Below, one piece after another: positions 18,869-27,409 of a DNA stretch of 64,000 nucleotides. The DNA comes from Proteobacteria bacterium ST_bin14 (GTDB lineage: Bacteria > Pseudomonadota > Alphaproteobacteria > Sphingomonadales > Sphingomonadaceae): contig MSXR01000008.1 in the NCBI GenBank assembly GCA_002083655.1, forward strand, positions 116,613-180,612, in the 5' to 3' direction. Below the pieces are notes generated by a model. That model saw only the letters and a program-made list of their open reading frames with translations. It had not been told where the DNA came from and did no database searches. The translations under genes were made by a program, and so were the position numbers. The stretch's first letter is position 1, and every line of letters starts with the position of its first letter.

Positions 18869-18964
18869 GAGCGGCGCGCAAGCGGCGAGCACGGCCGGCG
18901 GCGCCGAGGCACCGTTCAACGACGCGGCTTTGCCCTTGCAGGCAGTTCAGATAGTATCAGCCGC

Positions 18965-19441
18965 ATGCCCACCCTAAAAATCCATCCCTTCTCCGACGAT
19001 CTCGCCAAAGCCTTCCACGACATCAACGTCGAATGGATCGGCGCGATGTACCGGATCGAGCAGACCGACCGCGACGTGCTCGAAAATCCGCGAGCGCGGA
19101 TCATCGATGCTGGCGGAGACATCCTGTTTGTCGAGGCGGAAGGCCTTGGCATTGTCGGGGCGTGCGCGCTGCAAAAGACCGGCGCGCGCCAGTTCGAATT
19201 GACCAAAATGGGCGTGCTGGAGGCGGCGCGCGGGCGCAAGGCGGGGGAATTCCTGCTCCACGCGATTATCGCCCGCGCGCGCGAAATGGGGGCGGAGCGG
19301 CTCTATTTGCTGAGCAACGCAAAGAGCGAGGCGGCAGTCCATCTCTATGAGAAACTGGGCTTCGTCCACGATGCGGGGATCATGGCCGAATTCGGCGCGC
19401 GCTATGCGCGGTGCAATGTCGCAATGCTGTATCCAATCTGA
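18965..19441 (+). CDS. GNAT-family N-acetyltransferase
   Basis: A 158-aa protein with the GCN5 fold: N-terminal ALKIHPFSDDLAKAF-like segment, a central strand EGLGIVGACALQ, the acetyl-CoA pyrophosphate loop (VLEAARGRKAGEFLLHAII, close to the R-x-x-G-x-G/A pattern) and the C-terminal LYLLSNAKSEAAVHLYEKLGF. It would transfer acetyl from acetyl-CoA to an amine; the substrate is unknown. The stop overlaps the envC ATG by one base (TGATG), so the two are translationally coupled. A 190-bp gap separates it from rlmH. Confidence 0.85.
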   Translation: MPTLKIHPFSDDLAKAFHDINVEWIGAMYRIEQTDRDVLENPRARIIDAGGDILFVEAEGLGIVGACALQKTGARQFELTKMGVLEAARGRKAGEFLLHAIIARAREMGAERLYLLSNAKSEAAVHLYEKLGFVHDAGIMAEFGARYARCNVAMLYPI

Positions 19442-20670
19442 TGAAGCCGCCCCTTCCCAGTTTTATCCTGTTCGCCCCGGTGCTGTTGGCCCCTATGCTG
19501 TTGGCGCTGCCGCTCGCGATCAGCGGTCCGGTTTTCGCGCAACCGACTGCAAGTGGCATTGCGGCTGACCGGGATCGTCTGGTGGACGCCAAGGCGCAAT
19601 CGGCAGCCGCCCAGGCCCGCGCCGAACGGCTGGAAGCCGCCGCCGCTGCCGAACGGGACGAGGCGCGCAAGGCGCGGACGCAGGAAGCCGCCGTTGCGGC
19701 GCGCATTCAGCGCGCAGAGGCTGACATCGCAGCGGCGCAGGCGCGAATCACCATCATCCGGCGTCTGCTCGATCGGCAGCGCGGGCGGCTTGCTGAAAAA
19801 CAGGGGCCGATCGTCCGGTTAATGGCCGCACTCCAGTCGCTTGCCCGGCGCCCGGCGCTGATTAGCCTGGTCCAGCCCGGATCGGTGAATGATCTGGTGC
19901 ATGTGCGCGCGGTGCTGGGCACCGTGCTGCCGCTGGTGAAAGCCCGTACCGCTGATGTACGCGCCGATCTTGCCAATACCCGGCGGTTGCAGGTGGGGGC
20001 GGCGCTGGCGGTGCAGAATCTGGGCACCAGCCGCGCACGGCTGGAAGCAGAGCGGCTGGTGCTGACCCGGCTGGAGGCGGAACACCGGTTGAAATCGCGC
20101 GTGCTGGGCCGCGACGCGCTGTTCGAATCGGATCGCGCCATCGCACTGGGCGAGCGCGCCCGCGATATCGTCGATCTGATGGACCAGCTTGGCAATCAGG
20201 CCGAAACTAGCGCCGCGCTGGAGGCACTGCCGGGCCCCTTGCCGCGCCCTCCCAAACCGGGCGAAGCGCCGTCCCCGATTGATACCCTGGCCTGGTCGCG
20301 CGATGCGCCGCCGTACCGGTTGCCCGTCAATGGCCGGGTGGTGACCGGGCTGGGTGAAATATCCGATGCTGGCGTGCGATCGCGCGGGTTAACAATCGCC
20401 ACCGCGTCAGCCGCGCAGGTGATTGCGCCCGCATCAGGCCGCGTCGTGTTTGCGCGGCGCTTTCGGGATTACGGCACGGTTGTGATCATCGATCATGGCG
20501 GCGGCTGGACGTCGCTGATTGCCAATCTGGGCGCGGCATCGGTTGCGGTTGGCGAGCGGGTGGCACAGGGCACCCCCATTGGCCGCGCCGTAACCGCCGA
20601 TGAACCGCGCATCACGATTGAACTGCGCCGAAAGGACCGTGCGATTGATATGACGCGACTGCTGGGGTGA
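19441..20670 (+). CDS. envC: murein hydrolase activator EnvC-like (degenerate LytM/M23 domain)
   Basis: Periplasmic activator of cell-division amidases. The ATG at 19441 overlaps the preceding stop by one base and starts a signal peptide ending near VFAQ (residue 31). A long coiled coil follows (about 38-250; Ala/Arg/Glu heptads), then a C-terminal LytM/M23-type domain (about 300-409). The metal ligands of active M23 enzymes appear lost: the first H-x-x-x-D region reads SRGLTIAT and the H-x-H region is replaced by TSLIANLG, while HGGG is retained. That fits an EnvC-type non-catalytic activator. It is followed by ctpA, a common order. Confidence 0.88.
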   Translation: MKPPLPSFILFAPVLLAPMLLALPLAISGPVFAQPTASGIAADRDRLVDAKAQSAAAQARAERLEAAAAAERDEARKARTQEAAVAARIQRAEADIAAAQARITIIRRLLDRQRGRLAEKQGPIVRLMAALQSLARRPALISLVQPGSVNDLVHVRAVLGTVLPLVKARTADVRADLANTRRLQVGAALAVQNLGTSRARLEAERLVLTRLEAEHRLKSRVLGRDALFESDRAIALGERARDIVDLMDQLGNQAETSAALEALPGPLPRPPKPGEAPSPIDTLAWSRDAPPYRLPVNGRVVTGLGEISDAGVRSRGLTIATASAAQVIAPASGRVVFARRFRDYGTVVIIDHGGGWTSLIANLGAASVAVGERVAQGTPIGRAVTADEPRITIELRRKDRAIDMTRLLG

Positions 20671-20700
20671 TTTCGTCCATCTTTGGTTCAGGTGTGATCC

Positions 20701-20720
20701 GCTTTGATCGGCTTTGATCG
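20701..20720. repeat. tandem 10-bp repeat upstream of ctpA
   Basis: GCTTTGATCG occurs twice in direct succession, 64 bp before the ctpA ATG. It may be a regulator site or chance; no regulator can be named. Confidence 0.35.
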
Positions 20721-20783
20721 CAGGGAGTTTGCCGCTACAGTGCGGCCATCCGGTTATTTATTCGATTAGAAAGTGCTGCGTTT

Positions 20784-22166
20784 ATGGCCCGTCCGCTGCT
20801 CCAGGCTACCGCAATTGTTGCCGCGTTGGCGCTGGTGCCTGTCACCACAGGGGCGATGGCCCAGGTCGACACCAACACCTATCGTGAGCTCGACCAGTTC
20901 ATGGATGTGTATAATCTGATCCGCGCCAATTATGTCGACAAGGTCGATAACAAGGTGCTGGTGAAGGGCGCGATTGAAGGCATGCTGGCCGCGCTTGATC
21001 CGCATAGTTCCTTTGCGGACGGCGTTGATTTTGAAAATCTGCGGATTCAAACAGAGGGCAATTATGGCGGGCTGGGCCTGTCGGTCACGCAGGAAGACGG
21101 TGCGGTTAAGGTCATCGCCCCGCAGGAAGACACGCCGGCATTCCGCGCTGGAATCAAGGCTGGCGATTACATTACGCGCCTGAACGGCAAGCTGCTGTAC
21201 GGCCTGACGCTGGATGAGGCGATCAGCGAAATGCGCGGCAAGCCCGGCACGCGGATTTCGCTCACGCTGGTGCGCCGGGGCCGCGACAAGCCCATTGATA
21301 TCTCGCTGGTGCGCGAAATTATCGTTCAAAAGCCCGTCAAATGGGACGTGAAGGGTGATATTGGCATCATCAACATCAACACGTTTTCGGATGATACCGG
21401 CGATTACACGCGCGATGCGATTGCGCAGATTCGCAAGAAACTGGGGCATGATCCGCTCGGCTACATCATCGATTTGCGGGACAATGGCGGCGGGTTGCTG
21501 GTTGAGGCGATCAACGTTTCAGACGCTTTCCTTGATCACGGTGAGATCGTGTCGCAGCGTGGGCGCGAGAAGGATGATATCCAGCGCTATTTCGCGCGGC
21601 CGGGCGATGCCACCAACGGGCTGCCCGTTGTTGTGCTAGTTAATGCCGGCACCGCGTCCGCCTCTGAAATCGTGGCGGGCGCGTTGCAGGATCATCACCG
21701 CGGGCTGGTGATTGGTGAGCGCAGCTTTGGCAAGGGATCGGTGCAATCGCTGCTGAAGCTGGGGCCGCGCACCGAAGTGCGGTTGACAACGGCACGCTAT
21801 TTTACCCCGTCAGGCCGTTCGGTACAGGAAGGCGGGATCGACCCCGATCTGGTCGTGCCGCAGATCAGCGACGCTGATTACAAGTCGCGCCCAGTGTTCC
21901 GCGAGGATGATCTGCGTCGCCACCTGATCAACGAGGCAAAGGTTGATAACAAGGTGCTGGAAGAAGATACCAAGGCCGATCCGCGCTTCACCGCAACGCC
22001 CGAAGAGCTGAAAAAGCGCAAGATTGATGATTTCCAGCTTTATTATGCGCTGCAAACAATTGCGCGCCTTGGCGGCCCGCAGCAAGTAGCTGCCATCGCC
22101 AAGGCGGGGACGCCGAGCCCGCAGCCGGTTGATCCCGAAACGCCACCGACACCCAAGCCGAACTGA
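20784..22166 (+). CDS. ctpA: carboxyl-terminal processing protease (S41)
   Basis: Periplasmic serine protease that trims or degrades exported proteins, often with cell-wall hydrolases among its targets. 460 aa. A signal peptide ends near AMAQ. Then come an N-terminal cap (LIRANYVDKVDNKVLVKGAIEG), a PDZ domain (about 85-170; GGLGLSVTQEDGAVKV, PAFRAGIKAGDYI) and the S41 core with DNGGGLLVEAINVS, TASASEIVAGALQ (catalytic Ser region) and SFGKGSVQ (catalytic Lys). The C-terminus is Pro-rich. The order envC-ctpA suggests joint control of peptidoglycan hydrolysis. Confidence 0.95.
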   Translation: MARPLLQATAIVAALALVPVTTGAMAQVDTNTYRELDQFMDVYNLIRANYVDKVDNKVLVKGAIEGMLAALDPHSSFADGVDFENLRIQTEGNYGGLGLSVTQEDGAVKVIAPQEDTPAFRAGIKAGDYITRLNGKLLYGLTLDEAISEMRGKPGTRISLTLVRRGRDKPIDISLVREIIVQKPVKWDVKGDIGIININTFSDDTGDYTRDAIAQIRKKLGHDPLGYIIDLRDNGGGLLVEAINVSDAFLDHGEIVSQRGREKDDIQRYFARPGDATNGLPVVVLVNAGTASASEIVAGALQDHHRGLVIGERSFGKGSVQSLLKLGPRTEVRLTTARYFTPSGRSVQEGGIDPDLVVPQISDADYKSRPVFREDDLRRHLINEAKVDNKVLEEDTKADPRFTATPEELKKRKIDDFQLYYALQTIARLGGPQQVAAIAKAGTPSPQPVDPETPPTPKPN

Positions 22167-22171
22167 CGCTG

Positions 22172-22660
22172 ATGCCGGACGCGTCATTTCGCCTCGCACG
22201 CTGGGGGGCGCTGCTGCTGCCCGCGGCGCTGATGGCGGGCGCATTGGGTTCGCAGCTATTTGGCGGGTTGATCCCTTGTGAGATGTGCCATTGGCAGCGC
22301 TGGCCGCACTATACAGCGATTGCGCTGGCGCTGCTGGCGTTTGTGGTGCCAGCGATGGGGATGCAGCGTGTGATGGTTGCGCTGGCGGCGTTCGCTATCC
22401 TGACGAGCGGGGCGATTGGCGTGTTCCATGCAGGTGTCGAATATCACTGGTGGCCGGGCATCACCGCCTGTGCATCCACGCCGGGGGGTGGCGGCAGTGC
22501 CGCCGACATGCTCGCCCGCGTGCTGCATGCGCCGGTCGTCGCCTGCGATATGCCGCAATGGGCGTGGATGGGCATATCGCTGGCCGGGTTTAATGCGCTC
22601 TTTTCGATTGGCGGCGCGCTTACCATATTGGCTTTGTTGCTCAGGAGGAAAAGCGCGTGA
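22172..22660 (+). CDS. dsbB: disulfide bond formation protein B
   Basis: Inner-membrane quinone-dependent oxidase that reoxidises DsbA. 162 aa with four membrane helices. The first periplasmic Cys pair is C-E-M-C in PCEMCHWQRWPH, near residues 36-39. The second pair is in the larger periplasmic loop (ITACAS and VVACDMPQW). Pro and Trp around the second Cys match the family. It starts 5 bp after ctpA and overlaps coq7 by 4 bp. Confidence 0.92.
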   Translation: MPDASFRLARWGALLLPAALMAGALGSQLFGGLIPCEMCHWQRWPHYTAIALALLAFVVPAMGMQRVMVALAAFAILTSGAIGVFHAGVEYHWWPGITACASTPGGGGSAADMLARVLHAPVVACDMPQWAWMGISLAGFNALFSIGGALTILALLLRRKSA

Positions 22661-23193
22661 CTGATTGGAAGCCCGGCGATGCAAAGCGCCGCACCGATTC
22701 GATGATCCGCGTGAACCAGGCCGGTGAATATGGCGCGAGCCGCATCTATGCCGGGCAATTGGCGGTGATGGGGGATCGCGGCCCCGTCGCGCGCGCGATT
22801 GCGGGCATGGCCGTGCAGGAAGAACGCCACCGGCTGTTCTTTGACAAGATGATGGCGCAGCGCAGTGTGCGCCCCACGGTTCTGCAACCGATCTGGGATG
22901 TGGCGGGCTTTGCGCTGGGGGCGGTAACCGCAGCGATTGGGCCCGAAGCGGCGATGGCGTGCACTGTCGCGGTTGAGACCGAAATTGATAATCATTACAG
23001 CGAACAGCTCGCGCAATTGGGCGATAGCGACCCGGATCTGTCAGCCGCGATTGCCGATTTTCAGGCCGATGAGGTTGAACACCGCGAAACCGCTCTTGCC
23101 AGCGGGGCCGAGAATGCCCCAGCCTATCCGCTGATGACCGCGGCGATCAGGCTTGGCTGCCGGGTGGCGATTGCGACGGCGAAACGGATTTGA
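22657..23193 (+). CDS. coq7: Coq7-type demethoxyubiquinone hydroxylase
   Basis: Di-iron monooxygenase hydroxylating demethoxyubiquinone in ubiquinone biosynthesis. 178 aa, starting at GTG 22657 within a GTGA overlap with dsbB. Ligand motifs are in place: NQAGEYGA (first Glu), EERHR (E-x-x-H), VETEIDNHY and DEVEHRE (second E-x-x-H). Adjacency to dsbB makes sense, since DsbB needs quinone. Ubiquinone-based respiration is implied. Confidence 0.94.
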   Translation: MTDWKPGDAKRRTDSMIRVNQAGEYGASRIYAGQLAVMGDRGPVARAIAGMAVQEERHRLFFDKMMAQRSVRPTVLQPIWDVAGFALGAVTAAIGPEAAMACTVAVETEIDNHYSEQLAQLGDSDPDLSAAIADFQADEVEHRETALASGAENAPAYPLMTAAIRLGCRVAIATAKRI

Positions 23194-23245
23194 AACTTAC
23201 GGACCGGTTGGTGCGTAATGGCGTGATGATGACGGAGATGATGCC

Positions 23246-23704
23246 ATGCTGACAAAAGCGATCCTGGCCACAATGGCTGTGATGCTCATCCCCGCTGCCG
23301 CCACCGCGCAGCGCCCGCCGCCTACGATCATGGAACAGCCAAAGCCAAAGCCAATCGCTGACGCGCCCGAAGCGCCCGTGAACGGTGTTACGTATTTGTA
23401 CAGCGCGACGCAGAAATGCCCGACGGATACCGATGGTAATGAGATTACGGTGTGCGTTCGCCGCAGCCCGTCAGAGCAATTCCGTATCCCAAAGGAGTTG
23501 CGCCCCGATACGCTGAAGCCGGAATATGAAAGCTGGGCGCTGCGCGGCAGCCAGACGGTCGCGGAAATTGGCCGTTCAGGCATTGGCAGCTGTTCGACCG
23601 AAGGCGCAGGCGGTGCCACCGGTTGCGCCACCCAGGCGTTTGAAGCGGCGCGCCGTGAAAACCGGGCGCGTAAGGCGGCCCAGGCAGCGAACGGGCCAAA
23701 ATAA
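23246..23704 (+). CDS. exported hypothetical protein, Pro- and Cys-containing
   Basis: A 152-aa protein with a signal peptide ending at ATAQR (about residue 21), a Pro/Lys-rich segment, and a mature part with four Cys (QKCPTD, ITVCVRR, IGSCSTE, TGCATQ) that could make two disulfides. The C-terminus is basic and Ala-rich. It resembles small exported proteins common in sphingomonads; function is unknown. Neighbours do not give a clear context. Confidence 0.7.
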   Translation: MLTKAILATMAVMLIPAAATAQRPPPTIMEQPKPKPIADAPEAPVNGVTYLYSATQKCPTDTDGNEITVCVRRSPSEQFRIPKELRPDTLKPEYESWALRGSQTVAEIGRSGIGSCSTEGAGGATGCATQAFEAARRENRARKAAQAANGPK

Positions 23705-23748
23705 CCGGGTCGTCATCCTGCTGAACAATGGTTCCGGGGGGAACGGGA

Positions 23749-24261
23749 ATGGCGACAATCACGGGCGGCAAATCGCCAGCGGCAAAGTCCCGCGCGCCTG
23801 ACGGTTTTGAGAAATTTCTGGCGGTTGGCGCGGGGATTTTGCTGGTCTGCGTCGTCGTGGCGCTGTTAAAGGGTCAGGCCTATTGGGGGCGCATCCCCCC
23901 CAATCTTTGGGTGCATCTGGGCACGATGATCACCGCGCTGGCGCTAACGCCGGTGATGTTGCTGCGCCGTCGGGGTGATCGCCCGCACCGGGTGATGGGA
24001 ACGATCTGGGTTGGCGCGATGATCGCGACCGCGCTGGTTTCGCTGACGGTGCGTCAGGTCAATAATGGCGGTTTCAGCTTTATCCACATCCTGTCGGCAT
24101 GGACGCTGCTGCACGTACCGATCATCTGGTGGACGGCACGCACCCACCGCGTCGATCAGCATCGGGGATCAGTGCGGGGCATGGTGTTCGGCGCGCTGTT
24201 GATTGCGGGCTTTTTTACCTTTCCGTTCAACCGGATGCTCGGCCAGTTCCTGTTCAGTTGA
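23749..24261 (+). CDS. DUF2306-type four-helix membrane protein
   Basis: About 170 aa from ATG 23749, preceded by a GGGGGGAACGGGA purine run; ATG 23728 is an alternative. There are four membrane helices with the DUF2306 hallmarks: PHRVMG after helix 2, FSFIHILSAWTL in helix 3 and QHRGSVRGMVFG before helix 4. Conserved His residues suggest haem or metal binding, but the family has no established function. It is next to a membrane glycosyltransferase-like gene whose start is within 15 bp of the stop. Confidence 0.75.
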   Translation: MATITGGKSPAAKSRAPDGFEKFLAVGAGILLVCVVVALLKGQAYWGRIPPNLWVHLGTMITALALTPVMLLRRRGDRPHRVMGTIWVGAMIATALVSLTVRQVNNGGFSFIHILSAWTLLHVPIIWWTARTHRVDQHRGSVRGMVFGALLIAGFFTFPFNRMLGQFLFS

Positions 24262-24275
24262 CCGTGCCGCCGAAA

Positions 24276-25745
24276 ATGGCGTCGGTGCTGGCGCATCGCC
24301 GGGCGGTGCCGATGCTGTTGTTCGCGCTCATCTGGCTGTCGTGCGCGTGGTTTGGATCGTGGGAGCTTAATCCGAATAACGCGACACGGCTGTTCGCGGC
24401 GATTTCGCTGGTGGAACATGGGGATGCAACCATCGATGAATTTGCGCCGCTCACCATCGATCGGGCGCAATTTGGCGCGCATGTTTATACGGATAAAGCC
24501 CCCGGCATGACGCTGATGGCGCTACCGGCGGTGACCTTCGCCAATGCGGTAACCGGGGAGTCATCCGCATCCCTAACCAAGACGATCGATGATCCCGGGT
24601 TTGGCCAGTTCATGAAATTGCGGCTGCGGATGGCGGCGATGTTCAGTTCGGCGCTGCTGACCGGGCTGGCGGCAGTCGCTTTATGGTCATTGGCGCGCGA
24701 TGTTACTGGCAATGCAAACGCGGCACTGGTCGCGGCGCTTGCCTATGGGTTAGGCACGCCGGCCTGGGGTTGGTCCACGACGATTTTTGGCCATGCATCG
24801 GTGGCTGCCCTGTTCATGATTGCGATCTGGGCAGTGTGGCGCGCGACGCAGCCTGTACCGCGCCGGGGCATGGTGGCGCTGGTCGGGCTGGCGCTTGGCT
24901 GGGCGGTGGTGGTGGAATTTCAGGCAGTGCTGGCGGGGGCGGCGATTGGCGTTTGGGTGCTATGGCGAATCCGCGCACTGCCAGTGGGCACGCGGTTGCC
25001 GCTGATGCTGGCGCTGATCGGCGGCGGCGTTGCCGCCGGCCTGCCGATGATCGCGTATAATCTGGTCGCGTTCGGCGTGCCGATCAAATTCGGCTATTCC
25101 GGCGTCGTCGGTTTTGATGGCATGCAGCAGGGGTTTTTCGGGCTAACCTATCCCAAACTGCCGGTGCTGTTTGAATTGCTGTTCGGGCCACGGCGCGGGT
25201 TGATCTGGGTCGCGCCGGTGTTGCTGCTCGCGCCGATTGGACTGATGCGCTGGTACCGGCAGCCGGGGCAACGGCCAATGGTCGTCACGGTTCTGGCAGC
25301 GGTGGCCATCGTTCTGCTGATCAATGCGAGCTATTTTTACTGGGATGGTGGCTTTTCAACCGGGCCGCGCCATTCGGTGCCGGCCCTGCCGCTGCTCGCG
25401 CTTGGGCTTGCGCCGCTCTATGCCACGCTGGAAAAGGGCCGCGCACGCGCCGCGATGCTGGCGTTGCTGGGCCTGTCGATTGCGGTGAATCTGATGATCG
25501 CTGCCGCGGAGGTGACCGTCCCCGATACCGCGCCATTCCCGTTGTGGCGGCCGATTTTGATCGAGGATGTGGCCAATGGCTTTTTCCGCGATCTGCCAGG
25601 GCAGTTCTGGGGATGGTCGCCCTGGGCAGGTGTGGCGCTGTATCTGATGCTGGCGACCGTGATTGGTGCTGCGCTGATGATCGCGGCCCGCGCTGTCACG
25701 CGCGATGACGCCCCCTGCCGCTATAGCGAGATGACGTTAGGCTGA
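24276..25745 (+). CDS. polytopic membrane protein, GT39/83-like glycosyltransferase candidate
   Basis: About 489 aa with roughly ten membrane helices. The start is uncertain among TTG 24258 (overlapping the upstream stop), GTG 24264 and ATG 24276; I use the ATG. The first extracytoplasmic loop carries RLFAAISLVEHGD and VYTDKAPGMTLMALPA, which resembles the D/E and K-P-P-G loop of ArnT/PMT-type (GT-C) transferases that use polyprenyl-phosphate sugars. If so, it would modify a lipid, glycan or protein on the periplasmic side. No lipid-carrier synthase is adjacent. Confidence 0.6.
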   Translation: MASVLAHRRAVPMLLFALIWLSCAWFGSWELNPNNATRLFAAISLVEHGDATIDEFAPLTIDRAQFGAHVYTDKAPGMTLMALPAVTFANAVTGESSASLTKTIDDPGFGQFMKLRLRMAAMFSSALLTGLAAVALWSLARDVTGNANAALVAALAYGLGTPAWGWSTTIFGHASVAALFMIAIWAVWRATQPVPRRGMVALVGLALGWAVVVEFQAVLAGAAIGVWVLWRIRALPVGTRLPLMLALIGGGVAAGLPMIAYNLVAFGVPIKFGYSGVVGFDGMQQGFFGLTYPKLPVLFELLFGPRRGLIWVAPVLLLAPIGLMRWYRQPGQRPMVVTVLAAVAIVLLINASYFYWDGGFSTGPRHSVPALPLLALGLAPLYATLEKGRARAAMLALLGLSIAVNLMIAAAEVTVPDTAPFPLWRPILIEDVANGFFRDLPGQFWGWSPWAGVALYLMLATVIGAALMIAARAVTRDDAPCRYSEMTLG

Positions 25746-25758
25746 TCAGCCACGCCAA

Positions 25759-25845
25759 CCGTTCGTCCCGAGCGCAGTCGAGGGGCGTGCGGCAGGTTCG
25801 GCTTTTGTGGCAGGTTTCTCGACTTCGCTCGAAGCGAACCGACGG
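25759..25845. repeat. imperfect inverted repeat, REP-like intergenic element
   Basis: The left arm CCGTTCGTCCCGAGCGCAGT continues into CGAGGGG, and the right arm (TCTCGACTTCGCTCGAAGCG continuing AACCG) matches it in reverse complement with a few mismatches. A GC-rich loop of about 35 bases separates them. Such elements with GAGCGxAGTCGAG arms are frequent between sphingomonad genes. It may end transcription or be a dispersed repeat. Confidence 0.6.
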
Positions 25846-25929
25846 GGAAACCGATCAACTTAAACCCAGTTAACTCTCGCACCAAAAAAAGGCTTCCCAT
25901 CCGGTGCTGGTTCGCGCAATCGGCGGGCC

Positions 25930-26562
25930 ATGGTTGAACATATTCTCGGCATATTGGCAGGCTTCACCATCTGGGTGATTTCCAGCGGCGGCTATCTGGG
26001 CATTGTCCTGCTGATGGCGATTGAATCGGCGTGCATTCCGTTGCCGTCTGAGATCATCATGCCCTTTGCCGGCTATCTGGTGTCGACGGGTGAGTTTAAC
26101 CTGTATTTGGCGGCGACGGCGGGGGCGATTGGGTGCAATCTTGGCTCGATCCCGGCGTATGAAGTCGGCAAGCGTGGCGGTCGCCCGGCCTTTTTGCGCT
26201 GGGGCAAATATGTGTTGATCGGCCCTGGCGAGATCGACGCGGCGGACCGGTTCTTCAACAAATACGGCAACAGCGCGGTGCTGATCGGGCGGTTATTGCC
26301 CGTCATCCGGTCATTCATCGCCTTTCCAGCAGGGGTCGCGCGCATGCCGTTGCCGCAATTCCACCTCTACACCTTTATCGGTTCATGGCCGTGGTGCTTC
26401 GGCCTTGCCTATGTCGGCATGGTGCTGGGCGATCAATGGAACAACAGCCCGTGGATGAAGGCTGCGTTCCACAGTGCTGATCTGGTGATTGGCGTGGTGA
26501 TTGTCGTCACCGTTGCCTGGTATGTGCGCCACAAGCTGAAGGGCCTAAAGCATCACCCCTGA
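25930..26562 (+). CDS. DedA-family membrane protein
   Basis: A 210-aa member of the DedA/VTT (SNARE-associated) superfamily, probably a lipid scramblase or undecaprenyl-phosphate flippase-type carrier of the inner membrane. Motifs: ESACIPLPSEIIMPFAGYL, where the acidic residue is functionally important, the segment GRLLPVIRSFIAFPAG with two Arg, and FLRWGKYVLI. Helices lie at about 13-35, 52-72, 138-158 and 178-198. It overlaps the convergent PfpI-like gene by 10 bp. Confidence 0.9.
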   Translation: MVEHILGILAGFTIWVISSGGYLGIVLLMAIESACIPLPSEIIMPFAGYLVSTGEFNLYLAATAGAIGCNLGSIPAYEVGKRGGRPAFLRWGKYVLIGPGEIDAADRFFNKYGNSAVLIGRLLPVIRSFIAFPAGVARMPLPQFHLYTFIGSWPWCFGLAYVGMVLGDQWNNSPWMKAAFHSADLVIGVVIVVTVAWYVRHKLKGLKHHP

Positions 26563-27254
26563 CGGATAAGGGCAGCGGCAGCGGCGGCCATGCGTTGTCG
26601 GCTGTCCACCCGGCGTTCTGCGGTGATGGCCTGATATCGCGCCAGTATTTCCGGGCCAGCACTGGCGGGTGAGCCAGCGTTGAATGGCGGCGCGGGGTCA
26701 TATTCCAGGCTCAGCTGCACCAGCCGGGCATGGTCTTCTCCCCGGATTGCCGCGGTCAGCGCCAGCGCGAAATCGATGCCCGCCGTTACGCCGCCGCCCG
26801 TCACCCGGTTGCGATCAAACACAATGCGATCCTGCACCGGGATTGCCCCGAACGGCGCGAGCATATCGTGCGATGCCCAGTGTGTGGTCGCGCGGTATCC
26901 GGTCAACAGCCCTGCCGCGCCGAGGATCAGCGATCCGGTACAGACGCTCGTCACCCATTGCGCCCCGGCTGCCGCCTGCCTGACCCAGCCAAGTGCCTCC
27001 TCATCCTCCACCACCGCCGCCGTACCGAACCCGCCGGGGATGCACAGGATATCGGGTTGGCGGGCGCTGGCGAAGTCGGCGGTGGGCAACAGCGAGAAAC
27101 CGGCGTCGGTCGGCACGGGATCAAGGCTAGCGGCGACCAGATCAATCGTGGCGTTGCCCAGCCGGGACAGCACTTGCGCAGGCCCGGTCAAGTCGAGCTG
27201 CGTCACATCGGGGAATAACAGGAATGCGATATGGATCGGTGATAATTCGGGCAT
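26553..27254 (-). CDS. DJ-1/PfpI-family protein, isonitrile hydratase-like
   Basis: About 233 aa from ATG 27254, which follows a strong GGAGG; the frame extends to 27344. It has the class-I glutamine-amidotransferase-like fold with the nucleophile elbow SVCTGSLILGAAG (Cys105), an upstream acidic region near DILCIPGG, and TTHWASHD. The closest biochemical prototype known to me is isonitrile hydratase, which hydrates isonitriles to N-formamides; GlxA-type regulators share this domain, but no AraC domain is present here. The substrate is unproven. Confidence 0.78.
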   Translation of the reverse strand: MPELSPIHIAFLLFPDVTQLDLTGPAQVLSRLGNATIDLVAASLDPVPTDAGFSLLPTADFASARQPDILCIPGGFGTAAVVEDEEALGWVRQAAAGAQWVTSVCTGSLILGAAGLLTGYRATTHWASHDMLAPFGAIPVQDRIVFDRNRVTGGGVTAGIDFALALTAAIRGEDHARLVQLSLEYDPAPPFNAGSPASAGPEILARYQAITAERRVDSRQRMAAAAAALIRQG

Positions 27255-27409
27255 GCAAACCTCCAGCGGTGGTTGTTGATGCCCAGGCGATGCGGCGCTG
27301 CTGCCATGCGCTCCCCGGTGGTGCTCCACCCAATCGCCAGTCACGCATTGGCAGCAAGTTTAAGACCAATCCCGCCTAAGCTCAATTGCCAATCGCGCGG
27401 TGGCGTGGG

